Notes under the pieces: model-generated | Told to the model about the DNA's origin: nothing | Seen by the model: only the letters and a program-made list of their open reading frames with translations | The model's database searches: none | Made by a program: the position numbers and the translations under genes | From: Rhodococcus sp. 4CII | GTDB taxonomy: Bacteria; Actinomycetota; Actinomycetes; Mycobacteriales; Mycobacteriaceae | Direction of reading: 5' to 3' | Assembly (NCBI RefSeq): GCF_014256275.1 | Contig: NZ_JACCFE010000002.1 | Coordinates: forward strand, 7,441,501 to 7,505,500 | DNA: 64,000 nt | In this document: positions 8,214 through 16,427 of the stretch, piece by piece | Layout of the letters: each line of letters begins with the position of its first letter | How positions within the stretch are numbered: position 1 is the stretch's first letter

Positions 8214-8972
8214 ATGCACTCCTCGAACACCTCGAAGCGTGTGAAGGTCGGCATCGTCGTCGGCGTCGAACACGGGGATTTCGGTATGTGGACGAACATC
8301 CCCACCGCGATGCTGCCGACCACCTATGTCGAAGCCGTCCGCCGCACCGGGGCGCTCCCGCTCCTGTTCCCCGCCGGCGACGAGTTGGCCGAAAATCCCG
8401 ACCAGGTACTCGATCTCGTCGACGCCGTCATCCTGGCCGGTGGCCGGGACATCGGCCCGGCGACCTACGACCAGACCCCCCATAGCGCCACAGCCGAGCC
8501 CGACCTCGCTCGCGATCGGGTCGAACTCGCGGTGGCCCGGCGTGCCCTCGAACTCGACGTCCCGATCCTCGGCATCTGTCGAGGGATGCAGATGCTCAAC
8601 ATCGCCTGCGGGGGAACGCTGGACCAGCACCTGCCCGACTCGCTCACCCACGACGATCACGCGGCCCACGACGGCGTGTTCGGCAAGCACGAGGTCTCCC
8701 TCGTCCCGGAGACGGTCGCCGCGTGGGCGTACCAGTCCGACACCGCGACCGTGTACTCCGCGCACCACCAGGGCGTCGGACGGCTCGGCGACGGGCTGAC
8801 GGTCAGTGCGCGCTCGGTCCCGGAGGGGGTGATCGAAGCGATCGAGTCGCCCGGGCATACGTTCGCGCTCGGCGTGTTGTGGCATCCCGAGCAGGACCCG
8901 ACGACCCCACTGTTCAGGGCGTTCCTTGACCGCGTCGAGGAACGGGCATCCCACAGCCGCCCCGGCCGCTGA
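8214..8972 (+). CDS. Gamma-glutamyl-amide hydrolase (PuuD-like, class I glutamine amidotransferase fold)
   Basis: A 252-residue peptidase C26 family protein. The nucleophile cysteine is in GICRGMQMLNIACGGTLDQ (about residue 122) and the catalytic histidine-glutamate pair in GVLWHPEQD; a GGRDIGPATY loop precedes them. The family includes PuuD, which cleaves gamma-glutamyl-GABA to glutamate and GABA. Start chosen at the ATG preceded by GAGGTG; a GTG 9 bases earlier is also possible. Together with the glutamine-synthetase-like ligase it makes a glutamylation/deglutamylation pair, as in the E. coli Puu pathway. It starts only 10 bases after the aldehyde dehydrogenase stop, supporting one operon from 5322. 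Confidence 0.86.
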   Translation: MHSSNTSKRVKVGIVVGVEHGDFGMWTNIPTAMLPTTYVEAVRRTGALPLLFPAGDELAENPDQVLDLVDAVILAGGRDIGPATYDQTPHSATAEPDLARDRVELAVARRALELDVPILGICRGMQMLNIACGGTLDQHLPDSLTHDDHAAHDGVFGKHEVSLVPETVAAWAYQSDTATVYSAHHQGVGRLGDGLTVSARSVPEGVIEAIESPGHTFALGVLWHPEQDPTTPLFRAFLDRVEERASHSRPGR

Positions 8973-9044
8973 CGGCTCCGGCCACACGACAAAGACCGAA
9001 TCAATCACAGCAACGCATTGACCACCCGCAAAGTGAGGCCCACA

Positions 9045-9233
9045 ATGAAAGTCACCGTAGACACCGCGGTATGCGCGGACCACGGACAGTGCATCTTCAG
9101 CGCTCCCCAGGTGTTCGAGTTCGCCGAGGACGGGAAGCTGGTCTGGGAGCCCTCGCCGGACGAGTCGCTCCGTGCGTCCGTCGAGGAAGCCGCGGACGTA
9201 TGCCCCGTCCAGGCGATCCGTATAGCCGACTGA
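9045..9233 (+). CDS. Small [3Fe-4S]/[4Fe-4S] ferredoxin (P450 redox partner type)
   Basis: A 62-residue ferredoxin. Cluster ligands are visible as C10, C16 (in CADHGQC, with His13 in the fourth-ligand position) and C53 (in DVCPVQAI). This C-x-x-H-x-x-C layout is typical of actinobacterial 3Fe-4S ferredoxins that feed cytochromes P450. Start chosen at the second ATG, preceded by GTGAGG; an upstream in-frame start at 9018 would add nine residues unlike the family. The reductase gene follows after 3 bases. The only P450 in the window is at 21887-23098, so the electron-transfer genes and the oxygenase are separated by about 11 kb. Confidence 0.9.
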   Translation: MKVTVDTAVCADHGQCIFSAPQVFEFAEDGKLVWEPSPDESLRASVEEAADVCPVQAIRIAD

Positions 9234-9236
9234 CCC

Positions 9237-10484
9237 ATGGCATCCCAGATCGTCGTCGTCGGCGGGTCTCTCGGCGGGCTCCGCGCCGCTGAACAGCTGC
9301 GTGTGAACGGCTGGTCGGGTGCACTGACGGTCGTCGGCGCGGAGGCTCATCTTCCCTACAACCGTCCGCCGCTGTCGAAGAACGTCCTGGTGTCCCCCGA
9401 TATCAGCGCGCTCACGGCAGCCGAGCTCGTCGACTACCCGGGTGTCGCCCTGCGGCGCCGTGCACAGGTTGAGGACGTGTCCTTCGTTCTGGACACTCAG
9501 GTCGCCAGTGCCGCGTTGTCGGATCGAAGTCTGCTGACCGTCGACGGACGGGAGTTGGCCTACGACGGTCTGGTCATCGCGACCGGTCTGCGGCCCCGCC
9601 GGTTGCCGATCGCAGGTTTCGACCGTCACCGTCACGCACTCCGTACCCTCGACGATGCGATCGCCTTGCGCGGTCAACTGACCCCGGGAACCGCCGTGGT
9701 CGTCGTCGGTGGCGGCTTCATCGGATGCGAGGTCGCGGCCAGTGCGTGCCGGCTCGGATGCCAGGTCACCGTCGTCGAACCGTTCGCCGCGCCGATGCTG
9801 CGCCCCCTCGGCGCCGAGCTCGCCCGCACCGTGCAAACCTTCCACGAAGACAAGGGCGTGAGCTTCCGGCTGGGTAGATCGGTCTCGACCCTGGCCGGGC
9901 GGGCATCGGATCCCGCGACGCTCGGTGCCGTCGTACTCGACGACGGAACCGAACTCGAAGCCGACGTCCTGGTCGAGGCGGTCGGGTCGAACCCCAACGT
10001 CGAATGGCTTGCCGGCAACGGCCTGGACCTGTCCGACGGCGTCCTCTGCGACAACATGATGCGGGTCGAGGCCCGCGAGAATGTGGTGGCGGTCGGGGAT
10101 GTGGCACGGTTCCCGAACCCGAGGTTCGGCAGCACCCCGCGCCGTGTCGAACACTGGTGCATTCCGGCCGACACCGCGCACCGCGCGGCCACTACCCTGA
10201 TCCGCGGGCTGAGCACCGCCGAAAATGGTGACCGGGATCCGGCACCCTTCGCGCCGCTGCCGTCCTTCTGGAGTGACCAATTCGATGTCAGGATCCAGGG
10301 ATTCGGCCGCACGGAGCACGCTGACCGCATCGAGGTCCTCGAGGGCGGCTTTGCCCCGGGATGGGTCTCGGAGGGGGTCGTGGTCGGCTACTTCCGGCAA
10401 TCCACGATGACCGGCGTCGTCATCGCCGGAGGCACGCCTGCGCAACGGCTGCGGCACAAAACCCTTCTCGAGGGCGTGGGCTGA
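9237..10484 (+). CDS. FAD-dependent NAD(P)H:ferredoxin reductase
   Basis: A 415-residue two-dinucleotide-binding oxidoreductase. FAD site VVVGGSLGGLRAAEQLR at the N-terminus, the PYNRPPLSK motif, ATG(L)RPRRLP, the NAD-site VVVVGGGFIGCEVAASACRLG near the middle, and the ENVVAVGDVARF FAD-binding signature near the C-terminal third. This is the putidaredoxin/rubredoxin reductase-like family that reduces P450-type ferredoxins. It begins 3 bases after the ferredoxin stop, so the two are translationally coupled. Likely job: pass electrons from NADH through the ferredoxin to the P450 encoded at 21887-23098. Confidence 0.9.
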   Translation: MASQIVVVGGSLGGLRAAEQLRVNGWSGALTVVGAEAHLPYNRPPLSKNVLVSPDISALTAAELVDYPGVALRRRAQVEDVSFVLDTQVASAALSDRSLLTVDGRELAYDGLVIATGLRPRRLPIAGFDRHRHALRTLDDAIALRGQLTPGTAVVVVGGGFIGCEVAASACRLGCQVTVVEPFAAPMLRPLGAELARTVQTFHEDKGVSFRLGRSVSTLAGRASDPATLGAVVLDDGTELEADVLVEAVGSNPNVEWLAGNGLDLSDGVLCDNMMRVEARENVVAVGDVARFPNPRFGSTPRRVEHWCIPADTAHRAATTLIRGLSTAENGDRDPAPFAPLPSFWSDQFDVRIQGFGRTEHADRIEVLEGGFAPGWVSEGVVVGYFRQSTMTGVVIAGGTPAQRLRHKTLLEGVG

Positions 10485-10835
10485 CCCCCGCGCCCACCGA
10501 AGATCCATGGCGACCGGCGACTACGCGATATGTCCGGTGTCGGCCCGCTGTCACTCGATGACCGCGCCGGCCGGGGTTGTCATCTCAAATGTGAGCCGGT
10601 GAAACCCCACCGCCGCGCAGGCCCGATGGCCGCCAGCCCGGACGACCGGGGCGCGTCAGCTCACCGGAGCGCGACTCGGACTGCGTTTCCGGACTGGACA
10701 CCGCCGGCGTGGACGTCACCAGGGGCGAACCCGCGGCGTTTTCCCTCGGTGAATGCCTTCCAGTCGCCGAGGTATCCACGCGCACGTGCATCACCACCCG
10801 TTTCTACAACCGAGAACCACTGAAGTGAGGGTCCT
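10485..10835. other. 351-bp intergenic region, no supported gene
   Basis: Lies between the reductase and alanine dehydrogenase genes. Short open frames exist on both strands but none has a convincing start or family resemblance. One + frame ending at 10827 has protein-like composition but no start codon with a ribosome-binding site, and may be a gene remnant. A stretch at about 10590-10650 loosely recalls cobalamin-riboswitch boxes but lacks the conserved core (see rejected list). Confidence 0.5.
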
Positions 10836-11945
10836 GTGAAGGTCGGCATTCCCAAGGAAATCAAGAACCACGAGTACCGCGTGGCCATCACCCCGGCCGG
10901 TGTGCACGAGCTCGTGTCACACGGGCACGAGGTGTTCGTCGAGGAGGCAGCCGGGGCGGGATCGTCGATCCCGGACGAGGAGTATCTCGCCGCCGGCGCG
11001 AAGATCCTCTCCTCGGCGGACGACATCTGGGCGACCGGTGACCTGATCCTGAAGGTCAAAGAACCCATCGCACCCGAATATCACCGGATGCGCGAGGGGC
11101 AGGTCCTGTTCACCTACCTCCATCTGGCCGCAGACAAGGCACTGACCGACGAGCTGCAGAAACGTCGGGTGACCGGCATCGCCTACGAAACGGTGCAGAC
11201 CCCGACCGGGGCCCTGCCGCTGCTGGCACCGATGAGTGAGGTCGCCGGCCGCCTGGCGCCGCAAGCCGGTGCCCACCACCTGCTGCGGGCCGGTGGCGGG
11301 CGCGGCGTCCTTCTCGGCGGGGTGCCCGGCGTCCAGGCCGCCAAGGTCGTCGTGATCGGGGCCGGTGTCTCGGGGATGAACGCCGCGGCGATCGCACTGG
11401 GCCTGCAGGCGGAGGTCTGGCTCCTGGACCGCAATGTCGACACCCTGCGCGCGGCGGACCGCATCTACCAGGGGCGGCTGCGCACCGTCGCCTCCAACGC
11501 CTATGCGATCGAGCGTGCGGTCCTCGACGCCGACCTGGTGATCGGGGCGGTACTGGTTCCCGGTGCCAAGGCCCCGACGTTGATCTCCAACGAACTGGTC
11601 AGCCGGATGAAGCCCGGCTCGGTGCTGGTGGACATCTCCATCGATCAGGGTGGATGCTTCGAGGACTCGCGCCCCACCACCCACGCCCAGCCGACGTACA
11701 AGGTGCACGACTCGATCTTCTACTGCGTGGCGAATATGCCCGGCGCCGTGCCCCATACCTCCACGTATGCGCTGACCAACGTCACGCTGCCCTACGCCCT
11801 CGCCCTGGCGAACAAGGGGTGGGAGCAGGCGCTGAACGAGGACCAGGCGCTGGCGCGGGGCCTGAACACGCACGCCGGGCAGGTGACGTACACCCCGGTC
11901 GCGGAAGCGCACGGACTCGAACCGGCGCACGCCGTCGCTGTCTGA
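10836..11945 (+). CDS. ald: Alanine dehydrogenase
   Basis: A 369-residue protein of normal length for alanine dehydrogenase, starting at GTG with GAGGG upstream. It has the family N-terminus MKVGIPKEIKNHEYRVAITP, the substrate-binding KVKEP lysine region, LAPMSEVAGRLAPQAGA, the NAD-binding VVIGAGVSGMNAAAIALGL, VDISIDQGGCFE and the C-terminal NMPGAVPHTSTYALTN signature. The enzyme interconverts L-alanine and pyruvate plus ammonia with NAD. In this cluster it would regenerate pyruvate for a pyruvate-dependent omega-aminotransferase (5322-6689) and release ammonia. Regulation of its own promoter is not evident; 351 bp separate it from the reductase gene. Confidence 0.93.
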   Translation: MKVGIPKEIKNHEYRVAITPAGVHELVSHGHEVFVEEAAGAGSSIPDEEYLAAGAKILSSADDIWATGDLILKVKEPIAPEYHRMREGQVLFTYLHLAADKALTDELQKRRVTGIAYETVQTPTGALPLLAPMSEVAGRLAPQAGAHHLLRAGGGRGVLLGGVPGVQAAKVVVIGAGVSGMNAAAIALGLQAEVWLLDRNVDTLRAADRIYQGRLRTVASNAYAIERAVLDADLVIGAVLVPGAKAPTLISNELVSRMKPGSVLVDISIDQGGCFEDSRPTTHAQPTYKVHDSIFYCVANMPGAVPHTSTYALTNVTLPYALALANKGWEQALNEDQALARGLNTHAGQVTYTPVAEAHGLEPAHAVAV

Positions 11946-12335
11946 GCAACGCACACTCCTCATCCGAAGGCTGTCCACCGGCCGCCGAACGATCTCATCC
12001 AACGGACCGCCCCCTGAACGAGTGGGGCGAACGTTCGAGCGAATTGTTCGGCGGCCCCTTCTTGCATTCTCATCACAGGAAACCGCGGTGGCGGCGCCCC
12101 GGGCGTATCCGTCGAGGACGGCGCGGCCACCACCAAGCGTCACGGACCGCTACAGCTGAGAACCGGGTGATCCTGCGTCCCAGAGGGGGGCCGAGTCACC
12201 CTTTCCCGCATCTCGAAGGCCCACGGAGTCGTCGACTCATGACCACCTTAAGAATAAGACTACAACCTCTAGTATATGAAGTTATGAGATGTTAGGTTGT
12301 GATGGCGCTCATAGTTGATGAAGGAGAAAGTCTCG
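11946..12335. other. 390-bp region before amine oxidase, contains palindromic operator candidate
   Basis: No gene supported. The last 75 bases are AT-rich and hold the ACAACCT/AGGTTGT inverted repeat listed separately. The first 300 bases are GC-rich and featureless to my reading. Confidence 0.5.
12262..12300. promoter_or_regulatory. ACAACCT / AGGTTGT inverted repeat before amine oxidase
   Basis: Perfect 7-bp arms separated by 25 bases; the inside of the right arm reads GATGTTAGGTT, resembling the half-sites before the P450 and aminotransferase genes. It lies 36 bp before the amine oxidase start, consistent with an operator. Confidence 0.5.
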
Positions 12336-13643
12336 ATGAACGAAGTATTTGACGTAGTCGTCGTGGGGGCCGGGTTCGCCGGCATCACCGCCGCCCGAGA
12401 CCTGACCGCAGAGGGGAAGTCGGTCGTCGTCCTCGAGGGACGCGACCGCATCGGTGGCCGTACCTACACCGATGACAAAATCGGGCGACCGGTGGAACTC
12501 GGTGGCGCCTACGTGCATTGGACACAGCCGAACCTGTGGCGGGAGATGCAGCGGCACGGTCTCGAACTGTCGACGCCCGAGCCGATCGAGCGCGTCCACT
12601 GGCTCGCAGACGGTGCACTGCACTCGGGCACCGAGGCGGAGTTCGACGCCCTCGCCGGCCCCGGCATGGAGAAGTTCGTCGAAGACGCCCGCGAGCACTT
12701 CCCGTTTCCCTACGACGTCCACGCCACGGACATCGGGGAGATCGACCTGGAGACCTTCGCCGACCGGATGAAGCGACTCGATCTCGACCCCGCCGAACGC
12801 GACATGCTCGACGGCATCCTCTCCTACACGGTGGCCGCGCCCGACCAGCAGGCGGTGGCGCAGCTGCTCCGTTGGGCTGCACTGTACTTCGGTGATTGGC
12901 GGGCCTTGTGGGAGTCGGGCGCCTACTGGCGTATCGCGACCGGAACCAAGAGCCTGATCGAGGCGATCGCGGCCGACTCGTCGGCTGATATTCGGCTGTC
13001 CACTCCGGTGTCGGCGATCACGAACGAAGGCGAGGAAGTGGTCGTCACCACCCGATCAGGGGACACGATCCGCGCCAAGGCTGCCGTCGTGGCCGTCCCG
13101 GTCAACGCCCTCAACACGATCGAGTTCTCGCCCGCGCTGAGCGAGGGCAGCCAGCGTCTCTCCGACGAGGGTCATCCGATGCGCAACCGCAAGATGTGGG
13201 TCCGGGTCAAGGGCGAGATCGAGGCGTTCACCGCCTACGCCCCGCTGGGAGCCAACCCCATCACCATCGCCATGACCGAATACCGACTCGACGGTGACAG
13301 CTTGATCGTGTGCTTCTGTCCCGACGCTACGGCGATCGACGCCGATGACAAGGACGCGGTGCAGGAGGCCTTGCGTGCGTACGTGCCGGACCTCGAGGTC
13401 GTGGACACCGATGGGCACGACTGGGTGGACGACGAATTCTCACAGGGCACCTGGATGATGATGCGTCCCGGGCAGTTGTCGTCGGCGGTTCCGGACATTC
13501 AGAAGCCGCACGGCCGTGTCTACTTCGCCGGAAGCGATATCGCCCCGACGTTCGTCGGGTGGATCGAGGGTGCACTCGAAAGCGGCGCACTCGCGGCCCG
13601 GAATGTGGTGCGCGATCAGGCGGCCGGCGACCCGCAGGCTTGA
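12336..13643 (+). CDS. Flavin-containing amine oxidase
   Basis: A 435-residue FAD-dependent amine oxidase (monoamine oxidase/putrescine oxidase family). N-terminal VVVVGAGFAGITAARDLTAEGKSVVVLEGRDRIGGRTYT is the ADP-binding motif followed by the GGR signature; VELGGAYVHWTQPNLWRE continues the fold; C-terminal YFAGSDIAPTFVGWIEGALESGALAA contacts the flavin. Such enzymes oxidise primary amines to aldehydes with H2O2 and ammonia release. Start chosen after AAGGAG; an ATG 21 bases earlier overlaps that site. It stands alone with its own operator-like palindrome. The substrate is unknown; diamines or monoamines from the P450 step are candidates. Confidence 0.87.
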   Translation: MNEVFDVVVVGAGFAGITAARDLTAEGKSVVVLEGRDRIGGRTYTDDKIGRPVELGGAYVHWTQPNLWREMQRHGLELSTPEPIERVHWLADGALHSGTEAEFDALAGPGMEKFVEDAREHFPFPYDVHATDIGEIDLETFADRMKRLDLDPAERDMLDGILSYTVAAPDQQAVAQLLRWAALYFGDWRALWESGAYWRIATGTKSLIEAIAADSSADIRLSTPVSAITNEGEEVVVTTRSGDTIRAKAAVVAVPVNALNTIEFSPALSEGSQRLSDEGHPMRNRKMWVRVKGEIEAFTAYAPLGANPITIAMTEYRLDGDSLIVCFCPDATAIDADDKDAVQEALRAYVPDLEVVDTDGHDWVDDEFSQGTWMMMRPGQLSSAVPDIQKPHGRVYFAGSDIAPTFVGWIEGALESGALAARNVVRDQAAGDPQA

Positions 13644-13671
13644 GAGCCGCCCATCTCTACCGGCGCGACCC

Positions 13672-13690
13672 GTCCGCGACCGTCGCGGAC
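13672..13690 (+). terminator. Hairpin after amine oxidase
   Basis: Perfect 8-bp stem GTCCGCGA / TCGCGGAC with a 3-base loop, 29 bases after the amine oxidase stop. No T-run follows, as is common in actinobacteria. Confidence 0.45.
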
Positions 13691-13848
13691 GCCCGCAGGG
13701 CCGAACTCGTCGATCACCACTGCCACCAACCCGGCGCAGCGGTACGGATCGCCGGGCCCGGCAATCCTGACCCGGGGGACGGTTCCGCCGGCGGCCCGAG
13801 CAGGGCCGCCCATCGATCACATCCGACCCCATATTCGACCACTATTCT

Positions 13849-13889
13849 GCCCTGGATGTGCCGTGCATCGAACCCGGCACATCCAGGGC
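13849..13889 (+). promoter_or_regulatory. Perfect 14-bp inverted repeat before SnoaL-like gene
   Basis: Arms GCCCTGGATGTGCC and GGCACATCCAGGGC, 13-base spacer, 16 bases before the probable start at 13906 and just after a TATTCT -10-like hexamer at about 13843. Could be an operator or a 5'-leader hairpin controlling the downstream gene. Confidence 0.6.
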
Positions 13890-13905
13890 GCAGAAGGGAA
13901 TCCCA

Positions 13906-14325
13906 GTGCGCCCCGGCTTGTACAACTTCGTCAAGGACATGGATAAGGCATGGACGGCTGAGCGGCCCCATGAGGCAATTGCCGCTCATTTCGCGGAGGA
14001 CGGCGTCCTGCACGACATGACCTCACCCGGGCCGGTCACCGGCCGAGCCGCGATCGCAGAAGCCCTCAGCGCGTTCACGAACGCCTTCTCCTCGATGGAA
14101 TTTCAGAGTGACGTCATCGCCGATGATGGTGAGACCGCCACCGTCGAATGGACCGTAACCGGAGTGCATACCGGGGAACTCGACGGAATCGCCCCGACCG
14201 GTAACCGCATCGAGGTACGCGGGGTCAACCTGCTCACCTGCAAACCCGACGGACAGTTGCGCGAGGAGCGCTCGTACTGGGACTCGGGGACGCTGCTTCG
14301 TCAGCTCGGAGTCTTCGACAACTGA
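13906..14325 (+). CDS. SnoaL-like/NTF2-fold small protein
   Basis: A 139-residue protein (from a GTG with AAGGGA upstream) of the SnoaL-like/nuclear transport factor 2 fold. Recognisable features: the helical start DMDKAWTAERPHEAIAAHFAEDGVLHDMTSPGPVTGRAAIAEALSAF and the later beta-sheet EWTVTGVHTGELDGIAPTGNRIEVRGVN. The family includes polyketide cyclases, hydratases and steroid isomerase-like enzymes, and the reaction here cannot be assigned. Another possible start, an ATG at 13858, lies inside the long inverted repeat and is less plausible. Neighbours are catabolic genes, but this one seems to be its own unit with a hairpin on each side. Confidence 0.72.
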   Translation: MRPGLYNFVKDMDKAWTAERPHEAIAAHFAEDGVLHDMTSPGPVTGRAAIAEALSAFTNAFSSMEFQSDVIADDGETATVEWTVTGVHTGELDGIAPTGNRIEVRGVNLLTCKPDGQLREERSYWDSGTLLRQLGVFDN

Positions 14326-14338
14326 CCAGAACAACACA

Positions 14339-14372
14339 CAACGGCGCCCGGGGACCCCTCAGGGCGCCGTTG
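14339..14372 (+). terminator. Rho-independent-like terminator
   Basis: Perfect 11-bp stem CAACGGCGCCC / GGGCGCCGTTG, 12-base loop, 13 bases after the SnoaL-like gene stop. Confidence 0.75.
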
Positions 14373-14475
14373 CTGTATTCACCGCCGCGCACCCGGCCCC
14401 ACGTCCGCGGCGGCACCACCCCCGCAACCCACACTCGAACGCCCCACTCCCCACCCCTTCACAATGGAGAACCCA

Positions 14476-15216
14476 ATGATGATGACACGCCTCATTGCGG
14501 TGACAGCCTTTGCCATCACGGCAGCGATCACCGCTACCAGTACCGCCAGTGCCGCACCGCAACAATCCGATCTGCACCATGCGTCAGCCCTCGAAACGGA
14601 GATACTCCCCGGCATTCACTACACCGCGAGCGTCATCGACAAGTCCGTCGTCCTGACGACCGATGCCGGCTCACTGACCACCCAAGGCAACCAGTTTCAG
14701 GTACTCGATGACGCTGGGAACCTGGTGGCCGGCTTCCCGCTGACCTACTACCGGGATGGGAAAGAATGGCCGGTCGCCGCACAGGTCGACGGTAGGAGCG
14801 CCACACTCACACCCAGCACCGAACCCGCCACCGCCACACCGCTCGAGGATGCAGCGCTCCCACTGCAGCCGACCGCCTTGGATGTTCAGTCGCCGGAGTT
14901 CAGCGCTGCCCTCATCAACTTCGGTACCGAAGTCGCGCTCGGCGTGGGTATGGGCAGTCTGATCGGAACGGCGATCGGTGCCGGGATCGGATGCATCGCC
15001 GGCGGAGCACTGGTCGGATCCGCCGTCGCCGTCCCGACAATCGGTACCCTCGCGGTCCCCGGCTTTCTCGGCGGATGCCTGGTTACCGGGGCCGCCGCAG
15101 GTGCAATCGGGGCCGTCGCCGGAACCATCATCGTGGGCGGGCCGGTCGCCGTTGCAAGCGCACTCCAGTTCTACGACGCCATCAACGCCCCCGCCTCCGA
15201 ACCCTTGGCAGGCTGA
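14476..15216 (+). CDS. Secreted protein with glycine-rich hydrophobic C-terminal half
   Basis: A 246-residue protein with a Sec signal peptide (hydrophobic LIAVTAFAITAAITATSTASA, cleavage near ASA-A). The middle has a beta-rich segment (residues about 40-110) and the C-terminal 100 residues are a run of glycine/alanine-rich hydrophobic helices (GVGMGSLIGTAIGAGIGC and GAAAGAIGAVAGTIIVGG) with two cysteines flanking them. This glycine-zipper-like layout is seen in many mycolate actinobacterial exported proteins of unknown function. GGAG lies upstream of the chosen ATG; an ATG 12 bases earlier is also possible. It may insert in the mycomembrane. No link to the catabolic genes is evident. Confidence 0.65.
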   Translation: MMMTRLIAVTAFAITAAITATSTASAAPQQSDLHHASALETEILPGIHYTASVIDKSVVLTTDAGSLTTQGNQFQVLDDAGNLVAGFPLTYYRDGKEWPVAAQVDGRSATLTPSTEPATATPLEDAALPLQPTALDVQSPEFSAALINFGTEVALGVGMGSLIGTAIGAGIGCIAGGALVGSAVAVPTIGTLAVPGFLGGCLVTGAAAGAIGAVAGTIIVGGPVAVASALQFYDAINAPASEPLAG

Positions 15217-15471
15217 CGACACATCACTTCAGGCGCCTTCACGAAGCGGCGTCGGCCTCGGCCAGCCATCGACACCCTCGGGGAGCCGGTCATGCCGGGT
15301 GTCGGTGGTCGAAGTAGGCGGATCAGATCGTGACCGCACTCGACAGGGGTCGCACGGCGCCGTGATGGCGATGCGCTGCGCCACTGCGGCAAAGACGTCG
15401 CAGCTCCCCGGTGCGCTCGATGCCGAGGTTTCGTACGCCGCGTACGCGAGACGGTGCTCGCTCGTCAGGTG

Positions 15472-16368
15472 CTACGCAGGGTGCCCGACGAGCGCCATCA
15501 CGCGGTCGACCAGGGGGTCGTTGCGTGCCGCGCTGGCGATCACGAGTGTTTGCAGGCGCGGGGCGTCGCCGAGAGGCCGGTAGGTGATCCCGGGAACGGT
15601 TCCGTCGCAGATCTCCCGTGGAACCAGGCACACGCAGTGGGCGGCGGCGACCAGGCCCAGCATTCCCATCAGACTGTCGGCTCGACCACCGTCTCTGGGC
15701 TCGAAACCTCCGGCACGGCAACCGGAGTAGATCAACTGGCTGAGCCCGGGCAACGCGGTCGCGGAGGGCAGCGCGAAATCCTGATGCCGCAGGTCGGCCA
15801 GAGCGAAGTCGGCCCGGGATGCGAGATCGTGCTCGGCGGGAAGTGCGCACACCAACGGTTCGTCGTGCAGGAGCCGGATATCGAGATGGTCGGGGTCGGG
15901 CAGGGGAGCGCGGACCATCGCGAGGTCCAGCCGCCGACTGCGCACCATGTCGGCGAGTTCGGCGGAGGTGCGTTGATAGAGGTGGATGCGGAGGCCGGGC
16001 AAGTTGTTGTGGACCATGCCGACCAGGCGGGGAACCGAGACGTAGGAAGCCCCGCTGACGAATCCGAGGCGCAGCGTCCCTTCCGCTCCTCTTGCGATCC
16101 GCCTGGCACGTTCGGTGGCGGAACTCTGCGCGTCCAGCAGGTGTCGTGCATCGAGAGCGAAAGCCTTCCCCGCGGGGGTGAGTTGCACCTGGCGGGTGCT
16201 TCGTTCCAGCAGCGGAACACCGATGGTCTTTTCGAGACGTTTGATCGCCTGAGTGAGGGGCGGCTGACTCATCGACAGTCGCTCGGCCGCGCGGGTGAAG
16301 TGACGCTCTTCGGCGACCACGACGAACTGCTCGAGCAGCCGTCGCGAAAAATCCATATCCTCCATCAT
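15472..16368 (-). CDS. LysR-family transcriptional regulator
   Basis: A protein of about 298 residues with the LysR N-terminal helix-turn-helix (LLEQFVVVAEERHFTRAAERLSMSQPPLTQAIKRLEKTIGVPLLERSTRQVQLT) and an effector-binding domain beginning GTLRLGFVSGASY. It is transcribed divergently from the CoA-transferase gene at 16428, the classic LysR arrangement, so it probably controls that operon with a CoA-ester or acid as inducer. Start uncertain: three in-frame ATGs (16368, 16365, 16356) are close together and a GGAGG lies between them. The intergenic gap is AT-rich and includes ATCATATTAATGAT, a near-palindrome suitable for a LysR binding site. Confidence 0.87.
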   Translation of the reverse strand: MMEDMDFSRRLLEQFVVVAEERHFTRAAERLSMSQPPLTQAIKRLEKTIGVPLLERSTRQVQLTPAGKAFALDARHLLDAQSSATERARRIARGAEGTLRLGFVSGASYVSVPRLVGMVHNNLPGLRIHLYQRTSAELADMVRSRRLDLAMVRAPLPDPDHLDIRLLHDEPLVCALPAEHDLASRADFALADLRHQDFALPSATALPGLSQLIYSGCRAGGFEPRDGGRADSLMGMLGLVAAAHCVCLVPREICDGTVPGITYRPLGDAPRLQTLVIASAARNDPLVDRVMALVGHPA

Positions 16369-16427
16369 ATTAATGATGCCACAATTAGTATTGGCTATCG
16401 ACGACCATTTGGGGTTTTCATTGTGGT

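Noticed and set aside
8190..10508. 772-codon open frame on the minus strand
   Set aside because: Exact antisense of the hydrolase, ferredoxin and reductase genes; composition (D, R, G, V) is that of a mirror of GC-rich codons and no family resemblance.
10585..10660. Possible cobalamin riboswitch
   Set aside because: A stretch like AGCCCGGACGACC resembles the B12 box, but the conserved core (CCGCNACTG) and the paired outer stems could not be found, and the downstream gene is alanine dehydrogenase. Covariance-model search (Rfam RF00174) would decide.
10530..10823. 97-codon open frame between reductase and ald
   Set aside because: No ribosome-binding site, Pro/Arg/Ser-rich, no family.
10917..12143. 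408-codon minus-strand open frame
   Set aside because: Antisense of alanine dehydrogenase.
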